A DNA stretch of 64,000 nt, taken from the NCBI RefSeq assembly GCF_011751765.2, contig NZ_CP061169.1:1798001-1862000 (forward strand), read 5' to 3'. Both the position numbers and the translations under genes were made by a program. This stretch comes from Paramicrobacterium chengjingii (GTDB taxonomy: Bacteria > Actinomycetota > Actinomycetes > Actinomycetales > Microbacteriaceae). The notes under the pieces are model-generated. The model saw nothing but the letters and a program-made list of their open reading frames with translations. It was not told the origin of the DNA and did not search any database. Below are positions 1 to 10,942 of the stretch, in pieces (the stretch's first letter is position 1; each line of letters opens with the position of its first letter).

Positions 1-764
1 TCGACGGTGAACTCGGATCCCGCCCACGCGCGCACGGCGTTCAACAGCGACCCGTGCCCGGCCTTCGCGTTGAGAAATGCTGGATCGATATATTCGCTGA
101 CAATGGCGTCTTCAAAGTCGTGCACGGAATACGCGATGTCATCAGAGAGATCCATAACCTCGGATTCGATGCATCGCTGCCCCTCCGGTGCTCCATCGCG
201 AAGCCAGGCGAAGGCGGCTGTGTCGTCATCGAAAAACCCGTACTTCGCGCGTCCACTTGGATCGGCGACAGCGTGCGAGGCGGGCCACGGGTACTTGCAA
301 CTCGCGTCGAGGCTCGCCCTCGTGAGGTTCAGCCCGAACGGTCTTCCGTCGTCGCCGAACACCTTCGGCTCAAGCCGGGTGAGCACGCGCAGCGTTTGCG
401 CATTTCCTTCGAACCCACCGATGTCGACTGCCCAATCATTGAGTGCCTTCTCACCGTTGTGGCCGAACGGCGGATGCCCGATGTCGTGAGCAAGGCACGC
501 CGTATCGACGACGTCTGGTGCAATCGCGAGGCTTGCAGCGAGTTCCCGGCCGACCTGCGCCACTTCCAACGAGTGCGTGAGCCTGTTCCGGGCGAAGTCG
601 ACCCCCGACGTCGGACTGAGCACCTGCGTCTTGGCCGCCAGCCGACGCAACGCGCTCGAGTGCAGGAGTCTCGCGCGATCGCGCGCAAAATCACTGCGCC
701 GTGATGTGTGATGTTCCGGCAGCCATCGAGCTTGGTCATGTGCGTTGTAAACGTCAACCGCCAC
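1..764 (-). CDS. dgt: dNTP triphosphohydrolase (Dgt-like HD protein), partial
   Basis: HD-superfamily hydrolase of the deoxyguanosinetriphosphate triphosphohydrolase family, which cleaves dNTPs to deoxynucleoside and tripolyphosphate. The C-terminus runs off the window; 254 residues are visible. Seen: the N-terminal [11 protein letters not shown] motif (about residues 22-32), H64 in RLTHSLE, the metal-binding pair H93-D94 in [12 protein letters not shown], and a later [12 protein letters not shown] segment that fits the last metal ligand. I place the start at GTG 764 because an in-frame TGA lies three codons upstream. This start overlaps the dusB stop by 11 nt, so the two genes are probably co-translated. 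Family assignment is secure; preference among dNTPs cannot be read from the sequence. Confidence 0.93.
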   Translation of the reverse strand, partial: MAVDVYNAHDQARWLPEHHTSRRSDFARDRARLLHSSALRRLAAKTQVLSPTSGVDFARNRLTHSLEVAQVGRELAASLAIAPDVVDTACLAHDIGHPPFGHNGEKALNDWAVDIGGFEGNAQTLRVLTRLEPKVFGDDGRPFGLNLTRASLDASCKYPWPASHAVADPSGRAKYGFFDDDTAAFAWLRDGAPEGQRCIESEVMDLSDDIAYSVHDFEDAIVSEYIDPAFLNAKAGHGSLLNAVRAWAGSEFTV

Positions 765-1908
765 TGGTGTTCAACTCCGCCTCGTGTATGTCGTGTGCGT
801 CACGCCCAGCAATGACATGAGAGTCGAGCCAGCCCTCGGGAAGCACAGGTCGTTTCGGATGCCCCGAGCGGCCCCGCGGCCCCTCAGCGTCATCTCCCGG
901 GTACGGAACAGACGCATCGAGTGAGGCGAGCAGCTCGTCGAGCTGTTCCAGCGATTCGACGGTGGCGAGGCGTGTGCGTAGGTCGCTGCCCACAGGGTAC
1001 CCCTTGAAATACCAGGCAACGTGTTTGCGAATATCGCGGCATCCACGCTCTTCAGAATCGAAGAACTCGGCAAGAAGCTGTGCGTGGCGTCGGAAGGTGT
1101 CAATCACCTGACCGAGCCCAGGGCGAAATCGCTGTGGCTCGCCGCGGAACGCCGCGGCGAGATCTCCGAAGAGCCATGGCCGACCGAGGCACCCTCGTCC
1201 GACGACGACTCCGTCGCAACCCGTCTGATACATCATGTCCAGCGCATCGGAGTCAGACCAGATATCGCCGTTCCCCAGAACAGGAACATCGGTGATTGCC
1301 TCTTTCAGAGTGGCAATCGCGCTCCAATCGGAGTGCCCTGAATAGAATTCGGACGCCGTTCGCGCGTGCAGAGCGATGGCAGACACCCCGGCGTCTTGCG
1401 CAAAGCGAGCGGCATCGAGATATGTCAGATGATCTTTGTCGATACCCGTGCGCATCTTGACTGTCACGGGTATCGAACCGGCCGCGTTGACGGCCTCCGT
1501 CACAATTCCGCGGAAGAGGTCGTGTTTCCACGGCAACGCGGCTCCGCCGCCCTTGCGGGTCACTTTCGGAACGGGACAGCCGAAATTGAGATCAAGGTGA
1601 TCGGCGCGATCCTCGGCAACGATCATCGTCACCGCCTCACGTACCGTTGTCGGGTCGACCCCGTAAAGCTGGATGCTGCGAGGAACCTCTGACTCGTGGT
1701 GCGAGATCAAGCGCATCGTCTCGGTCGTACGCTCGACGAGCGCGCGCGACGTGATCATCTCGCAAACGTAGAGGCCCGCGCCGAACTCCCGGCACAGCCG
1801 ACGGAAGGCAGTATTGGTGATTCCGGCCATCGGGGCGAGAACGACAGGCACGTCAAGGGAGAGCGAGCCGATCTGAAGCGGACGCGCGCGCGTCGAAGTC
1901 GAGGTCAT
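754..1908 (-). CDS. dusB: tRNA-dihydrouridine synthase (DusB type)
   Basis: FMN-dependent TIM-barrel enzyme that reduces uridines to dihydrouridine in tRNA, 384 residues. Seen: the N-terminal [13 protein letters not shown] flavin-binding motif (about 24-36), the catalytic Cys C111 in [16 protein letters not shown], a VTVKMRTG lysine segment, the [11 protein letters not shown] histidine segment, and the C-terminal [14 protein letters not shown] phosphate-binding motif. It sits between a small CX4C ORF, whose TGA overlaps its ATG, and dgt, which it overlaps by 11 nt. A dus-dgt pair is common in actinobacteria. DusB rather than DusA/C is inferred from overall motif style, not from specificity residues. 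Confidence 0.93.
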   Translation of the reverse strand: MTSTSTRARPLQIGSLSLDVPVVLAPMAGITNTAFRRLCREFGAGLYVCEMITSRALVERTTETMRLISHHESEVPRSIQLYGVDPTTVREAVTMIVAEDRADHLDLNFGCPVPKVTRKGGGAALPWKHDLFRGIVTEAVNAAGSIPVTVKMRTGIDKDHLTYLDAARFAQDAGVSAIALHARTASEFYSGHSDWSAIATLKEAITDVPVLGNGDIWSDSDALDMMYQTGCDGVVVGRGCLGRPWLFGDLAAAFRGEPQRFRPGLGQVIDTFRRHAQLLAEFFDSEERGCRDIRKHVAWYFKGYPVGSDLRTRLATVESLEQLDELLASLDASVPYPGDDAEGPRGRSGHPKRPVLPEGWLDSHVIAGRDAHDIHEAELNTSGG

Positions 1909-2051
1909 AACCTCTCAATTGTCCCAGATTGGGGAGCCTCGTGCACCGCCGCAGGCGGAAGCGAGCATGCGTCGCCCTCGCATGACGCCGCAATGTTGTC
2001 GCCGAGCATCTGAAAGACGTTTGTCGGCTCTGTCGATGGCTCCGCGCTCAT
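1905..2051 (-). CDS. 48-residue CX4C microprotein coupled to the FrnE-like oxidoreductase
   Basis: A short ORF whose ATG overlaps the stop of the upstream DsbA/FrnE-like gene (ATGA) and whose TGA overlaps the dusB ATG (ATGA again). Such double coupling is unlikely by chance and argues for translation. The 48-residue product is acidic and contains two cysteines, C24 and C29, in SCEGDACSLP, a CX4C motif. In known FrnE proteins, for example that of Deinococcus radiodurans, a second redox motif of exactly this form lies near the C-terminus of the same chain. Here the adjacent FrnE-like protein ends without one, so this ORF may supply it separately. The function is inference. The alternative is an old or artefactual split of one longer gene. 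Confidence 0.6.
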   Translation of the reverse strand: MSAEPSTEPTNVFQMLGDNIAASCEGDACSLPPAAVHEAPQSGTIERL

Positions 2052-2716
2052 TTGTTATCACCTTGCCGAGACACAACCTCGCGCAGCACTTCGCTGAAGG
2101 TTTCGGGCTCTTGGGCTCCCGAGACTCCGTATGCGCCGTCGAAGACAAAGAACGGCACGCCATTGATGCCATACTCTGCTGCCTGCGTCTTGTCCGCGGA
2201 GACATCTGAAGAGTAGGTTCCCTGTTCCAGCGCATTGAGCGCGAGCTCTCGATCGAGGCCGACGTCTTCGGCAAGATCGACAAGCGCGTCAATGCGCCCG
2301 ACGTGTCGGCCCTCGACGAAGTAGGCTCGCATCAGGCGCTCCATCATTTCAGCTTCTTTGCCGTGAGCATGGGCGAAATGCACGAGCTCGTGCGCCTTTA
2401 TCGTCTTGGTGTGCTTGACTGAGCCGAAGTCGTAGTCGAGGCCAACCTGCTGAGCAAGGTTCGTGACGTGGTCGAGCATTTGGGTGACCTGCTCGGGAGG
2501 CATTCCTTTGTAAGACGTCAGAAAATCGATCTCACTCCCGTCGAAATCGAGCGGGGTGTCCGGCGCCAATTCGAAGCTGTGGAAGCGGACGGTGACCGGC
2601 GGGTTCGCAGCATCTGCGGCAAATTCTTCCAGTGCGCGCTCGAATCGCCGTTTACCGATGTAGCACCAGGGGCATGCGATGTCAGACCAAATATCGACTG
2701 AGATTGGGGTGTCCAT
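2048..2716 (-). CDS. DsbA-family (FrnE-like) thiol oxidoreductase
   Basis: Thioredoxin-fold DsbA/FrnE-type protein of 222 residues with the redox motif C15-P-W-C18 close to the N-terminus (SDIACPWCYIGKRRF), an inserted helical domain, and the cis-proline loop GINGVPFFVF. No signal peptide is seen, so it should be cytoplasmic. Actinobacterial relatives, such as Rv2466c of M. tuberculosis, are mycothiol-dependent reductases; that role is inference here. The start is ATG 2716, aligned with the family N-terminus; longer in-frame extension reads into non-conserved sequence. The protein stops shortly after the fold and lacks the C-terminal CX4C seen in some FrnE proteins; that motif occurs in the next ORF, which overlaps its stop. 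The uppS stop lies 40 nt upstream. Confidence 0.88.
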   Translation of the reverse strand: MDTPISVDIWSDIACPWCYIGKRRFERALEEFAADAANPPVTVRFHSFELAPDTPLDFDGSEIDFLTSYKGMPPEQVTQMLDHVTNLAQQVGLDYDFGSVKHTKTIKAHELVHFAHAHGKEAEMMERLMRAYFVEGRHVGRIDALVDLAEDVGLDRELALNALEQGTYSSDVSADKTQAAEYGINGVPFFVFDGAYGVSGAQEPETFSEVLREVVSRQGDNK

Positions 2717-2756
2717 AGTGGGTGCAACCGGTCGCCCTTTGTGGGAATTCCCGAGG

Positions 2757-3560
2757 TCAAGATGCCGGTGTGTCCGTTGCCCCGCCAAAGCGTCGATCAC
2801 GACTCACGTACAAGCTCACGGCGTGCCACAGGTCTTCGCGCGTGAAATCGGGCCACAGGGTATCGAGGAAAACCATTTCGGCATAGGCGCTCTGCCACAG
2901 CATGAAGTTGCTGGTTCGCTGCTCGCCTGAACTGCGCACAAAGAGATCAACGGGCGGAATCTCGGGTACATACAGCCGCGATGCGATCGTGCGTTCAGAG
3001 ATTCCGCCGGGCTTCAGCTTGCCAGCGCTGACGTCACGGGCGATCGAACGAACAGCATCCGTGATTTCGTTCCTTCCCCCGTAGTTGACGCACATGGTGA
3101 GCGTTATGACGGAATTGTCCGCTGTGAGCCGTTCCGCGTATTGAAGCTCCTTGATGACTGACGACCAAAGACGAGGCCTGCGGCCGGCCCAACGGATTCG
3201 AACGCCCCACTCGTTGAGCTGATCGCGCCGCCGGTGCAGCACTGAACGGTTGAACCCCATGAGGAAGCGAACTTCCTCGGGGGAACGCCCCCAATTCTCG
3301 GTTGAAAATGCGTAGACGCTCACGTGGCGGATGCCTAGCTGAATCGCACCGGCGACAACATCGAGAAGCGCGGCCTCACCCGCCTTATGACCCTCGATGC
3401 GAGTCATCCCGCGCTTGTTTGCCCAACGACCGTTGCCGTCCATCACGATCGCCACATGCTGTGGGAGTGCTCTCGCCGGCAGTTCCGGGGGGTACACGCC
3501 GGTCCAGTCGATGGATCGATACGGGACGGCGTCTGCGTGCGTATACGGCTTGGGGGTCAC
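2757..3560 (-). CDS. uppS: isoprenyl transferase (cis-prenyl diphosphate synthase)
   Basis: Cis-prenyltransferase that condenses isopentenyl diphosphate units to make the long-chain polyprenyl phosphate carrier of cell-wall synthesis; 267 residues. Seen: catalytic D41 in [28 protein letters not shown], the NYGGRNEI motif, and the C-terminal [18 protein letters not shown] block with the substrate-binding arginines. Canonical proteins have RTSGE where this one has RSSGE. I choose the GTG at 3560 because it overlaps the recO TGA (GTGA); a longer in-frame extension would run far into recO. Product chain length (C50 or C55) cannot be determined. Operon with recO. Confidence 0.93.
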   Translation of the reverse strand: MTPKPYTHADAVPYRSIDWTGVYPPELPARALPQHVAIVMDGNGRWANKRGMTRIEGHKAGEAALLDVVAGAIQLGIRHVSVYAFSTENWGRSPEEVRFLMGFNRSVLHRRRDQLNEWGVRIRWAGRRPRLWSSVIKELQYAERLTADNSVITLTMCVNYGGRNEITDAVRSIARDVSAGKLKPGGISERTIASRLYVPEIPPVDLFVRSSGEQRTSNFMLWQSAYAEMVFLDTLWPDFTREDLWHAVSLYVSRDRRFGGATDTPAS

Positions 3561-4303
3561 TTTCGCCTTTCTGCCATCGGGGTGGAACTGAGGTGCGCGT
3601 ACGAGCGGAGCCCGCGCTCGAGATGCCATTGAACGTAGGCAGCGACAAGTCCGCTCGCCCGCGACTGTACGGCCGCGTCGGCCGCGTCTACGATGTCCCA
3701 CTCTCCCGCGAGCAGCGAACCGAGAAGATCGCGAGTCTGCACGTCAATCCTCGGACTCCCCGTTGGAGCGCATTCGGGGCAGACAACACCCCCCATCTGC
3801 ACAACAACGGTTTCGTGCGGACCAGGGCGCTGACACCGTGAGCAATCGACGAAGCTCGGTGCCCAGCCCGCAAGTGACAACGCCCGCAGCAGGTACGAGT
3901 CCAGAGTCATTGCCGGGGCATGCTCTGCGCGTGACAACGATCGCAGCGCGCCGAGTAGCAACAGGTACTGCTGCCGGTTGGTGTCGGACTCGGTGAGCTT
4001 GTCTGCCGTTTCGACCATGACGCTGGCAGCGGTGTAGCTGTCGTAATCGGCGGCGATAATCTGACCGTATGCGCCAAGAGACTCTGCTTGAGTGATGGTG
4101 TCGAGGCTGCGGCCCTCGTACAGCTGCAGGTCGGCGACCATAAACGGTTCAAGTCGGGAGCCAAAACGCGAGCTTGTGCGCCGGATTCCTTTGGCGACGG
4201 CACGTACCTTGCCGTGCTGACGCGTCAGCAGCGTCACAATGCGGTCGGCTTCGCCCAACTTGTGGGTACGCAGCACCACGCCTTCATCTCGATATATCGG
4301 CAC
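3557..4303 (-). CDS. recO: DNA repair protein RecO
   Basis: RecO works with RecF/RecR to load RecA on SSB-coated single-stranded DNA in recombinational repair. The 248-residue product has an N-terminal OB-fold (opening [19 protein letters not shown]) and a C-terminal zinc site of four cysteines, C154, C157, C175 and C178 (DCSRC and VCPEC). The start is a GTG. A GATAAT box lies just upstream at 4309-4314 with no clear ribosome-binding site, so the mRNA may be leaderless. The stop overlaps the uppS start. A terminator-like hairpin separates it from leuA. Confidence 0.93.
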   Translation of the reverse strand: MPIYRDEGVVLRTHKLGEADRIVTLLTRQHGKVRAVAKGIRRTSSRFGSRLEPFMVADLQLYEGRSLDTITQAESLGAYGQIIAADYDSYTAASVMVETADKLTESDTNRQQYLLLLGALRSLSRAEHAPAMTLDSYLLRALSLAGWAPSFVDCSRCQRPGPHETVVVQMGGVVCPECAPTGSPRIDVQTRDLLGSLLAGEWDIVDAADAAVQSRASGLVAAYVQWHLERGLRSYAHLSSTPMAERRK

Positions 4304-4308
4304 AACTG

Positions 4309-4314
4309 ATTATC
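4309..4314 (-). promoter_or_regulatory. putative -10 box of recO
   Basis: GATAAT on the minus strand, ending 5 nt before the recO GTG. No Shine-Dalgarno sequence lies between box and start, which fits transcription beginning at or next to the start codon. No confident -35 is seen. Confidence 0.4.
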
Positions 4315-4356
4315 TCCCGTTCGCCTGCATGCATACGGAGCGACACCGTGAGACGG

Positions 4357-4391
4357 CGGTGCCGCCCCGGGTGATTCCCGCGGCGGCACCG
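4357..4391 (-). terminator. hairpin downstream of leuA
   Basis: Perfect 10-bp inverted repeat (CGGTGCCGCC / GGCGGCACCG) with a 15-nt loop, 19 nt after the leuA stop and before recO. No U-tract follows, as is usual for actinobacterial terminators. Confidence 0.6.
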
Positions 4392-4409
4392 GACGTATCG
4401 ACGGCAGTC

Positions 4410-6286
<1,877 letters not shown>

Positions 6287-6292
6287 GTTTTC

Positions 6293-6298
6293 AGGATA
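6293..6298 (-). promoter_or_regulatory. -10 box for the leuA leader transcript
   Basis: TATCCT on the minus strand, exactly -12 to -7 from the leader-peptide GTG, predicting a leaderless start. It overlaps a near-palindrome, GAAAAC-AC-GTTTTC at 6280-6293, which could be an operator. Confidence 0.55.
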
Positions 6299-6328
6299 AC
6301 ACCATCGCGGACGAGCGGCGGCACTTGC

Positions 6329-6994
6329 CTAGCCTGCTATGCCGTGTTCGTATGCGTAAATTACCAGCTGCACGCGATCGCGTGCGCCGAGCTTGCTGAG
6401 CACGCGACTCACGTGCGTTTTGACAGTCGCTTCGCTGAGGAATTCTTTCTGGGCGATCTCCGAGTTGCTCATTCCGGATGCCGCCAGAACAAAGATCTGC
6501 TTCTCGCGTTCGGTGAGGGCGGCGAACTCGATCGGCTCGCGAGTGCGGGCCGACTGGCCCATTTGGGCCAAAAGTGCCTTCGTCGCGCCAGGAGCGATTA
6601 CGGCGCTTCCGGAATGGACCGATCGGATTGCAGCAAGGAGAAATTCTGGCTGCGAGTCCTTCAACAAAAATCCACTTGCGCCGATGTGCAGTGCCCGCGC
6701 AGCCCCCTCGTCCAGCTCAAATGTGGTGAGAACGATCACGCGAGGTGCCGGATGCCCGGACGAATCGGCTTCGGCGAGAATCCGAGCCGTCGCCTCAATG
6801 CCGTCGAGCTCCGGCATGCGAACGTCCATCAGCACGACATCGGGACGCACCGAGCGGACGAGTTCGACGCCCGTGTGCCCGTTCTCGGCCTCGCCGGCAA
6901 ACACCAGATCGGCTTGCGAGTCGATGAGCATACGAATTCCGGCGCGGAATAGCGATTGATCGTCAACGAGCGCGACGGAAATAGGTTCTGTCAT
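6329..6994 (-). CDS. NarL/FixJ-type response regulator
   Basis: Two-component response regulator of 221 residues. The N-terminal receiver domain (about 5-125) has acidic pair D11-D12, phosphoacceptor D57 (VVLMDVRMPE), a conserved Thr in VIVLTTF, and the Lys in GFLLKD. The C-terminal LuxR-type helix-turn-helix (about 150-215) is recognised by LTEREKQIFVLAASGMSNSEIA and TVKTHVSRVLSKL. It starts 16 nt after the stop of the sensor kinase gene and is evidently its partner. The regulated genes are unknown; leuA lies downstream on the same strand but has its own promoter-like element. Confidence 0.93.
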   Translation of the reverse strand: MTEPISVALVDDQSLFRAGIRMLIDSQADLVFAGEAENGHTGVELVRSVRPDVVLMDVRMPELDGIEATARILAEADSSGHPAPRVIVLTTFELDEGAARALHIGASGFLLKDSQPEFLLAAIRSVHSGSAVIAPGATKALLAQMGQSARTREPIEFAALTEREKQIFVLAASGMSNSEIAQKEFLSEATVKTHVSRVLSKLGARDRVQLVIYAYEHGIAG

Positions 6995-7010
6995 GGATTT
7001 CTTGCCTCAC

Positions 7011-8273
7011 TCATGCCGTTGGAAGATGGGCGATCACGCGGAACCGACCGGGTGTGGACGCGTCGATATCGAGGGTACCGCCCGCTAGTGTGGCGCGCTC
7101 GCGCATTCCTGGGAGACCGTGACCTCGTGAGAGGTCGGTTCCGTGTGCGTGCCTGCTTTCACCGACGAAGTTCTCGACGACCAGATCGACTCCGCTGTCA
7201 CCGCCCGTAATCGTCACGTCAACCTCTCGTTGCGCTTCCCCGTGGTGGAGCGCATTCGTCAGTGCCTCTTGCATTATTCGATACGCGGCAATCTGACGTC
7301 CTGTCGGAATGTCGGGCAACGTACCGATGAGAGTGTAGGTCACGTGGAGCCCCGCACTTCGCATCCTCTCAATGAGCATGTCGATGTCCGCGAACCCTGG
7401 CTGCGGCCCAACCTCTTGTTCATGTCGCAATTCGCTGAGAAGCAGCCGCACGTCGCCCAGCGCATGCCGTGCCGTGTCCGACACTGTCTCGAGCGTGTGC
7501 GCGAGCGCATCTGCATCGCCCTTGTGCACATAGCGAGCGCCATCGGCCTGAGCGACAACCACGGCAAGTGAATGCGCCACGACATCATGCATGTCTCGCG
7601 CAATCCTGCCTCGTTCCTGTTCAACCACGGTGGCTCGTTCGGCAAGCGTCTGCGCCTGACGCGCTCGAAAGCGCTCGTACCCAGCCTGTCGAGCGGCATC
7701 GGCGGTGCGCATGAGCTGTCCAAGGGTCCACGAGAGCCCCAGAACCACGACGCCGGCAATGGCGCCCATGATCGCTGCGAACGACAGAATCGAGATCGAC
7801 GCTGGATCGAATGTCACGTTCGTATTCGTCACCAGCACCGTGTAGGCGGATGCGATGACTCCCCCGCCAATGGCCGAGATCAGGCCATACCAACGCACCC
7901 ATCCGTCTCCATAGCGTGCCGTGGCGTAGAGGACTATCGGAATTGCGATGTTGTAGAGATTCGGCGAAGCACCGAATCCCATTTGTACGATGACGGCGAT
8001 CCACGCAAGCGTGAGGGAGAGCGCAGGCGACGCCCGACGCAACGTAAGGATGCCCCAGGTCACCAACAGTTGCCACGGGTCGACGACGTTGCCGTGAAGT
8101 GCGAGGGGAAGGCACAGCACCGCGACGATTGCGCCAATACCACCGTCGACGGCGTATTGGCGCGGCAGCAAACGACGGATCATGCGCTCAACAGTAGTTC
8201 TCATCGCACGTCTCGAGGCCCGTGAGAGCCACTGATCATCCCGTGGATGCGCAAAATCATCCTCCGGTGGCAT
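7011..8273 (-). CDS. sensor histidine kinase (HisKA_3 type)
   Basis: Membrane histidine kinase of 420 residues paired with the NarL-type regulator. About five to six hydrophobic segments lie between residues 40 and 185 and no large extracellular domain is present. The dimerisation helix carries phosphoacceptor H229 in RIARDMHDVVAHSLAVV. The ATPase domain follows, with an N-box (ALTNALHHGEAQ) and a GHGLPGMRER G-box. The signal sensed is unknown. Start 8273 lies 9 nt after the era stop; no good ribosome-binding site is visible, and ATG 8207 is an alternative start that keeps every recognisable domain. Confidence 0.9.
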   Translation of the reverse strand: MPPEDDFAHPRDDQWLSRASRRAMRTTVERMIRRLLPRQYAVDGGIGAIVAVLCLPLALHGNVVDPWQLLVTWGILTLRRASPALSLTLAWIAVIVQMGFGASPNLYNIAIPIVLYATARYGDGWVRWYGLISAIGGGVIASAYTVLVTNTNVTFDPASISILSFAAIMGAIAGVVVLGLSWTLGQLMRTADAARQAGYERFRARQAQTLAERATVVEQERGRIARDMHDVVAHSLAVVVAQADGARYVHKGDADALAHTLETVSDTARHALGDVRLLLSELRHEQEVGPQPGFADIDMLIERMRSAGLHVTYTLIGTLPDIPTGRQIAAYRIMQEALTNALHHGEAQREVDVTITGGDSGVDLVVENFVGESRHAHGTDLSRGHGLPGMRERATLAGGTLDIDASTPGRFRVIAHLPTA

Positions 8274-8282
8274 GGTGCCGAT

Positions 8283-9188
8283 TCAGAACCCGAGCCGACC
8301 GAGCTGTTTCGGGTCCCGCTGCCATTCTCGCGCCACCTTCACACGAAGCGAAAGAAACACCTTCGAGCCCACAAGCGGTTCGATCTGCGCCCGCGCGCGT
8401 TCACCGACCTCGCGAAGTCTGGCCCCCTGCTTGCCAATGACGATCGCCTTCTGGCTATCCCTCTCGACAAAAATGTTCGCATAGATATCGACGAGCGGTT
8501 TGTTCTCCCTCGTGCTGATGTCGTCGATCGTCACGGCAAGCGAATGGGGGAGCTCATCATGCACGCCCTCGAGCGCAGCCTCCCGGATAAACTCCGCAAT
8601 ACGATCGTCGAGTGATTCGTCCGTGATCCGCTCATCCGGATAGAGCTTCGGTGACTCGGGCAACAGCGCGACCAGTTGTTCGACAAGCACGTCAAGCTGA
8701 ACATTCTCGATGCTAGATACGGGGATGATCTCATCCCAATCCCGAAGCTGAGAGACTGCGAGGAGCTGGTCGGCGACGCGCGCTTTCGGCACCGCATCGA
8801 TCTTCGTGACGATTGCTACCTTCTTCGCGCGCGGGAATTCGTCGAGCTGCTGATTGATGTAACGATCTCCCGGCCCGATCTTGTCTCCCGCCGGCACGCA
8901 GAGCCCGATCACATCCATGTCGCCGAGCGTCGATTGCACGAGATCGTTGAGACGTTCGCCGAGCAATGTTCGCGGGCGATGGACTCCGGGCGTGTCGACG
9001 ATAATGACCTGCCCATTATCGACGCTGATGATGCCTCGGATCGCTTTACGAGTCGTCTGAGGCTTTGCGCTCGTGATCGCGACCTTCGTTCCGACCAGCG
9101 CGTTCATCAGCGTCGACTTCCCGACGTTCGGACGCCCAACGAAAGAGACGAAACCAGCTCGGTATTCCTTGTGTTCCGTTTCAGTCAT
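8283..9188 (-). CDS. era: GTPase Era
   Basis: Essential GTPase that binds the 3' end of 16S rRNA and assists 30S maturation; 301 residues. Seen: P-loop GRPNVGKST (about 18-26), the DTPG G3 motif, the TKID G4 motif, and a C-terminal KH RNA-binding domain with the KAIVIGKQGARLREVG signature. It follows ybeY and the CNNM gene, the usual actinobacterial order, and ybeY also acts in 16S rRNA maturation. The start lies 2 nt after the CNNM stop, so coupling is likely. Confidence 0.96.
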   Translation of the reverse strand: MTETEHKEYRAGFVSFVGRPNVGKSTLMNALVGTKVAITSAKPQTTRKAIRGIISVDNGQVIIVDTPGVHRPRTLLGERLNDLVQSTLGDMDVIGLCVPAGDKIGPGDRYINQQLDEFPRAKKVAIVTKIDAVPKARVADQLLAVSQLRDWDEIIPVSSIENVQLDVLVEQLVALLPESPKLYPDERITDESLDDRIAEFIREAALEGVHDELPHSLAVTIDDISTRENKPLVDIYANIFVERDSQKAIVIGKQGARLREVGERARAQIEPLVGSKVFLSLRVKVAREWQRDPKQLGRLGF

Positions 9189-9190
9189 TT

Positions 9191-10477
9191 CTACTCCTGC
9201 TCGGGTGAATGGACAGCGTCAGTCCCGATATCGCGCTGAACAATGATTGTGCTGATCTCGCCCTGCCTGCCGTGGGTGCGCTCCGCGGTCATGATTAAAC
9301 CGTGAGTGCTGACACTGTCGCCAGATACCGGGAGGCGATCGAGCGCCTTGGTGAGGAGTCCGCCGGCCGAGTCGACATCGTCGTCATCGATCTCGATGTC
9401 GAACAGGTCGCCGAGCTCGTCGATCGACAGTCGCGATCGCACCCGAAATTGAGAGGCCGCGAGCTGCTCCACGTCGAGAGGCTCACGATCGTACTCGTCG
9501 GCAATGTCTCCGATGAGCTCCTCAATGAGGTCTTCGAGTGTGACAAGTCCGGCGATTCCACCGTACTCATCGACAACCATCGCCAGGTGGTTCGACTCCA
9601 CCTGCATCTGCTGCAGCAAGTCGTCGACCTTCTTCGATTCCGGCACGAACCACGCGGGACGCACAAGGTCGAGAGCCGGGTTCCGCTGAGCATCCGAGTC
9701 GCCTTCGTAAACGACTCGCGCCAAATCTTTCAGATACAGGATGCCGAGAACCTCGTCGACGTCATCGGACACTACGGGAGCTCGTGAGATTCCCGTGCCG
9801 AGAAAGACCCCGAGAGCAGTGATCACGTTGGTGTCGTGATCGATGCTCACCATGTCTGTTCGTGGGATCATGACCTCGCGCACGTAGGTGTCGTTGAACT
9901 CGAATATCGAATGGATCAGCTCGCGGTCGTCTTCCTCGAGCACACTCATCTCCGTGGCTTCATCAACCATGCTGAGAAGCTGCTCTTCAGACGAGAACGA
10001 GATTTCGCGAGGAACCCCAGGAGTTACTCGATTGCCGAAGGCCATGAGCGCGTGAGCGATGGGACCAAGGAGAACCCGCACGAAATGAATGAGCGGAGCG
10101 ACGAAACGCAGAATCATGTCCGCATGGTTGCGCCCATAGCTTCGCGGGCTGGCCCCGACGAGAACGAATGACGCAAGCGTCATGATGAATGCGGATATCA
10201 GCAGTGCCAACCACACCTGCACGAAGAGCCGTGCGAACACCAGCGTCACGAGCACCGCGGCCGTGGTCTCGGCGAAGATGCGCATGAAGTTGATGGAGTT
10301 CATGTGGGCGCCGGGATCCTCGGCTATGGCAGTGAGCGACCGCGGGCGGCGTGACTGCTCTGCAAGATCCTGAATATCATTGCGAGACTTCACCCCGATT
10401 GCTGCGTCCGCCGCCGTCATCAGGCCGGCGAAGGCGATGAGCACGAGCGCCGCGCATGCGAAGATGACGAGAAGCAC
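9191..10477 (-). CDS. CNNM/CorC-type membrane protein with CBS domains
   Basis: 428 residues. The N-terminal CNNM (DUF21) domain has about four membrane segments in residues 1-180. A CBS pair follows (about 200-325, including EVMIPRTDMVSID and VVDEYGGIAGLVTLEDLIEELIGDI split by the CBS linker), then a CorC/HlyC C-terminal domain with REGEISTI-like ends. Such proteins are often labelled hemolysins, but the better supported role is divalent cation, probably Mg2+, efflux. The GTG start abuts the ybeY TAG. Conserved position between ybeY and era. Confidence 0.9.
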   Translation of the reverse strand: MLLVIFACAALVLIAFAGLMTAADAAIGVKSRNDIQDLAEQSRRPRSLTAIAEDPGAHMNSINFMRIFAETTAAVLVTLVFARLFVQVWLALLISAFIMTLASFVLVGASPRSYGRNHADMILRFVAPLIHFVRVLLGPIAHALMAFGNRVTPGVPREISFSSEEQLLSMVDEATEMSVLEEDDRELIHSIFEFNDTYVREVMIPRTDMVSIDHDTNVITALGVFLGTGISRAPVVSDDVDEVLGILYLKDLARVVYEGDSDAQRNPALDLVRPAWFVPESKKVDDLLQQMQVESNHLAMVVDEYGGIAGLVTLEDLIEELIGDIADEYDREPLDVEQLAASQFRVRSRLSIDELGDLFDIEIDDDDVDSAGGLLTKALDRLPVSGDSVSTHGLIMTAERTHGRQGEISTIIVQRDIGTDAVHSPEQE

Positions 10478-10942
10478 CTATGCTCCGTGGCGGTCGGTTG
10501 TGGCGAAAGAAAGCAAGATGTCTCGCTGAATTCCGAACATCTCGCGCTCCTCGTCCGGCTCAGCATGGTCAAATCCCAACAGATGCAAAATGCCGTGGGT
10601 GGTCAAGAGCAGCAGCTCATCCAGCGTCGAGTGGCCGGCGGTTTCGGCTTGCATCTCGGCAACCTGAGGGCAGAGAACAATGTCACCGAGCAGTCCAGGT
10701 GGCGTCGGGTTTTCTTCGGTCCCTGGCCTCAACTCGTCCATCGGAAAGCTGAGAACGTCCGTCGGCCCTGGCTCGTCCATCCACTGCACGTGCAATTGCT
10801 CCATTGCGCCCTCATCGACGACGACGATGTTGAGCTCTGCCTCCGAACTCACGTGCATCGCTCCGAGCGCATGATTGGCCAGCCGCAGCAGTGCTGCTTC
10901 ATCGACCGCGACGGCCGACTCGTTGTTAATCTCGATGCTCAC
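10478..10942 (-). CDS. ybeY: endoribonuclease YbeY
   Basis: Zinc-dependent single-strand endoribonuclease involved in 16S rRNA 3'-end processing and 70S quality control; 154 residues. The signature [17 protein letters not shown] provides the three zinc-binding histidines H116, H120 and H126. The GTG start overlaps the phoH TGA (GTGA). Together with phoH upstream and CNNM/era downstream this is a widespread bacterial gene block. Confidence 0.95.
   Translation of the reverse strand: MSIEINNESAVAVDEAALLRLANHALGAMHVSSEAELNIVVVDEGAMEQLHVQWMDEPGPTDVLSFPMDELRPGTEENPTPPGLLGDIVLCPQVAEMQAETAGHSTLDELLLLTTHGILHLLGFDHAEPDEEREMFGIQRDILLSFATTDRHGA

Noticed and set aside
54..704. 216-codon plus-strand ORF opposite dgt
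   Set aside because: It is the complement of a clearly conserved dgt frame with HD motifs; its own product has no recognisable features.
2040..2056. Programmed -1 frameshift joining the FrnE-like gene to the CX4C ORF
   Set aside because: The overlap AACAAATGAG has no X-XXY-YYZ slippery heptamer; stop-start coupling via ATGA explains it more simply.
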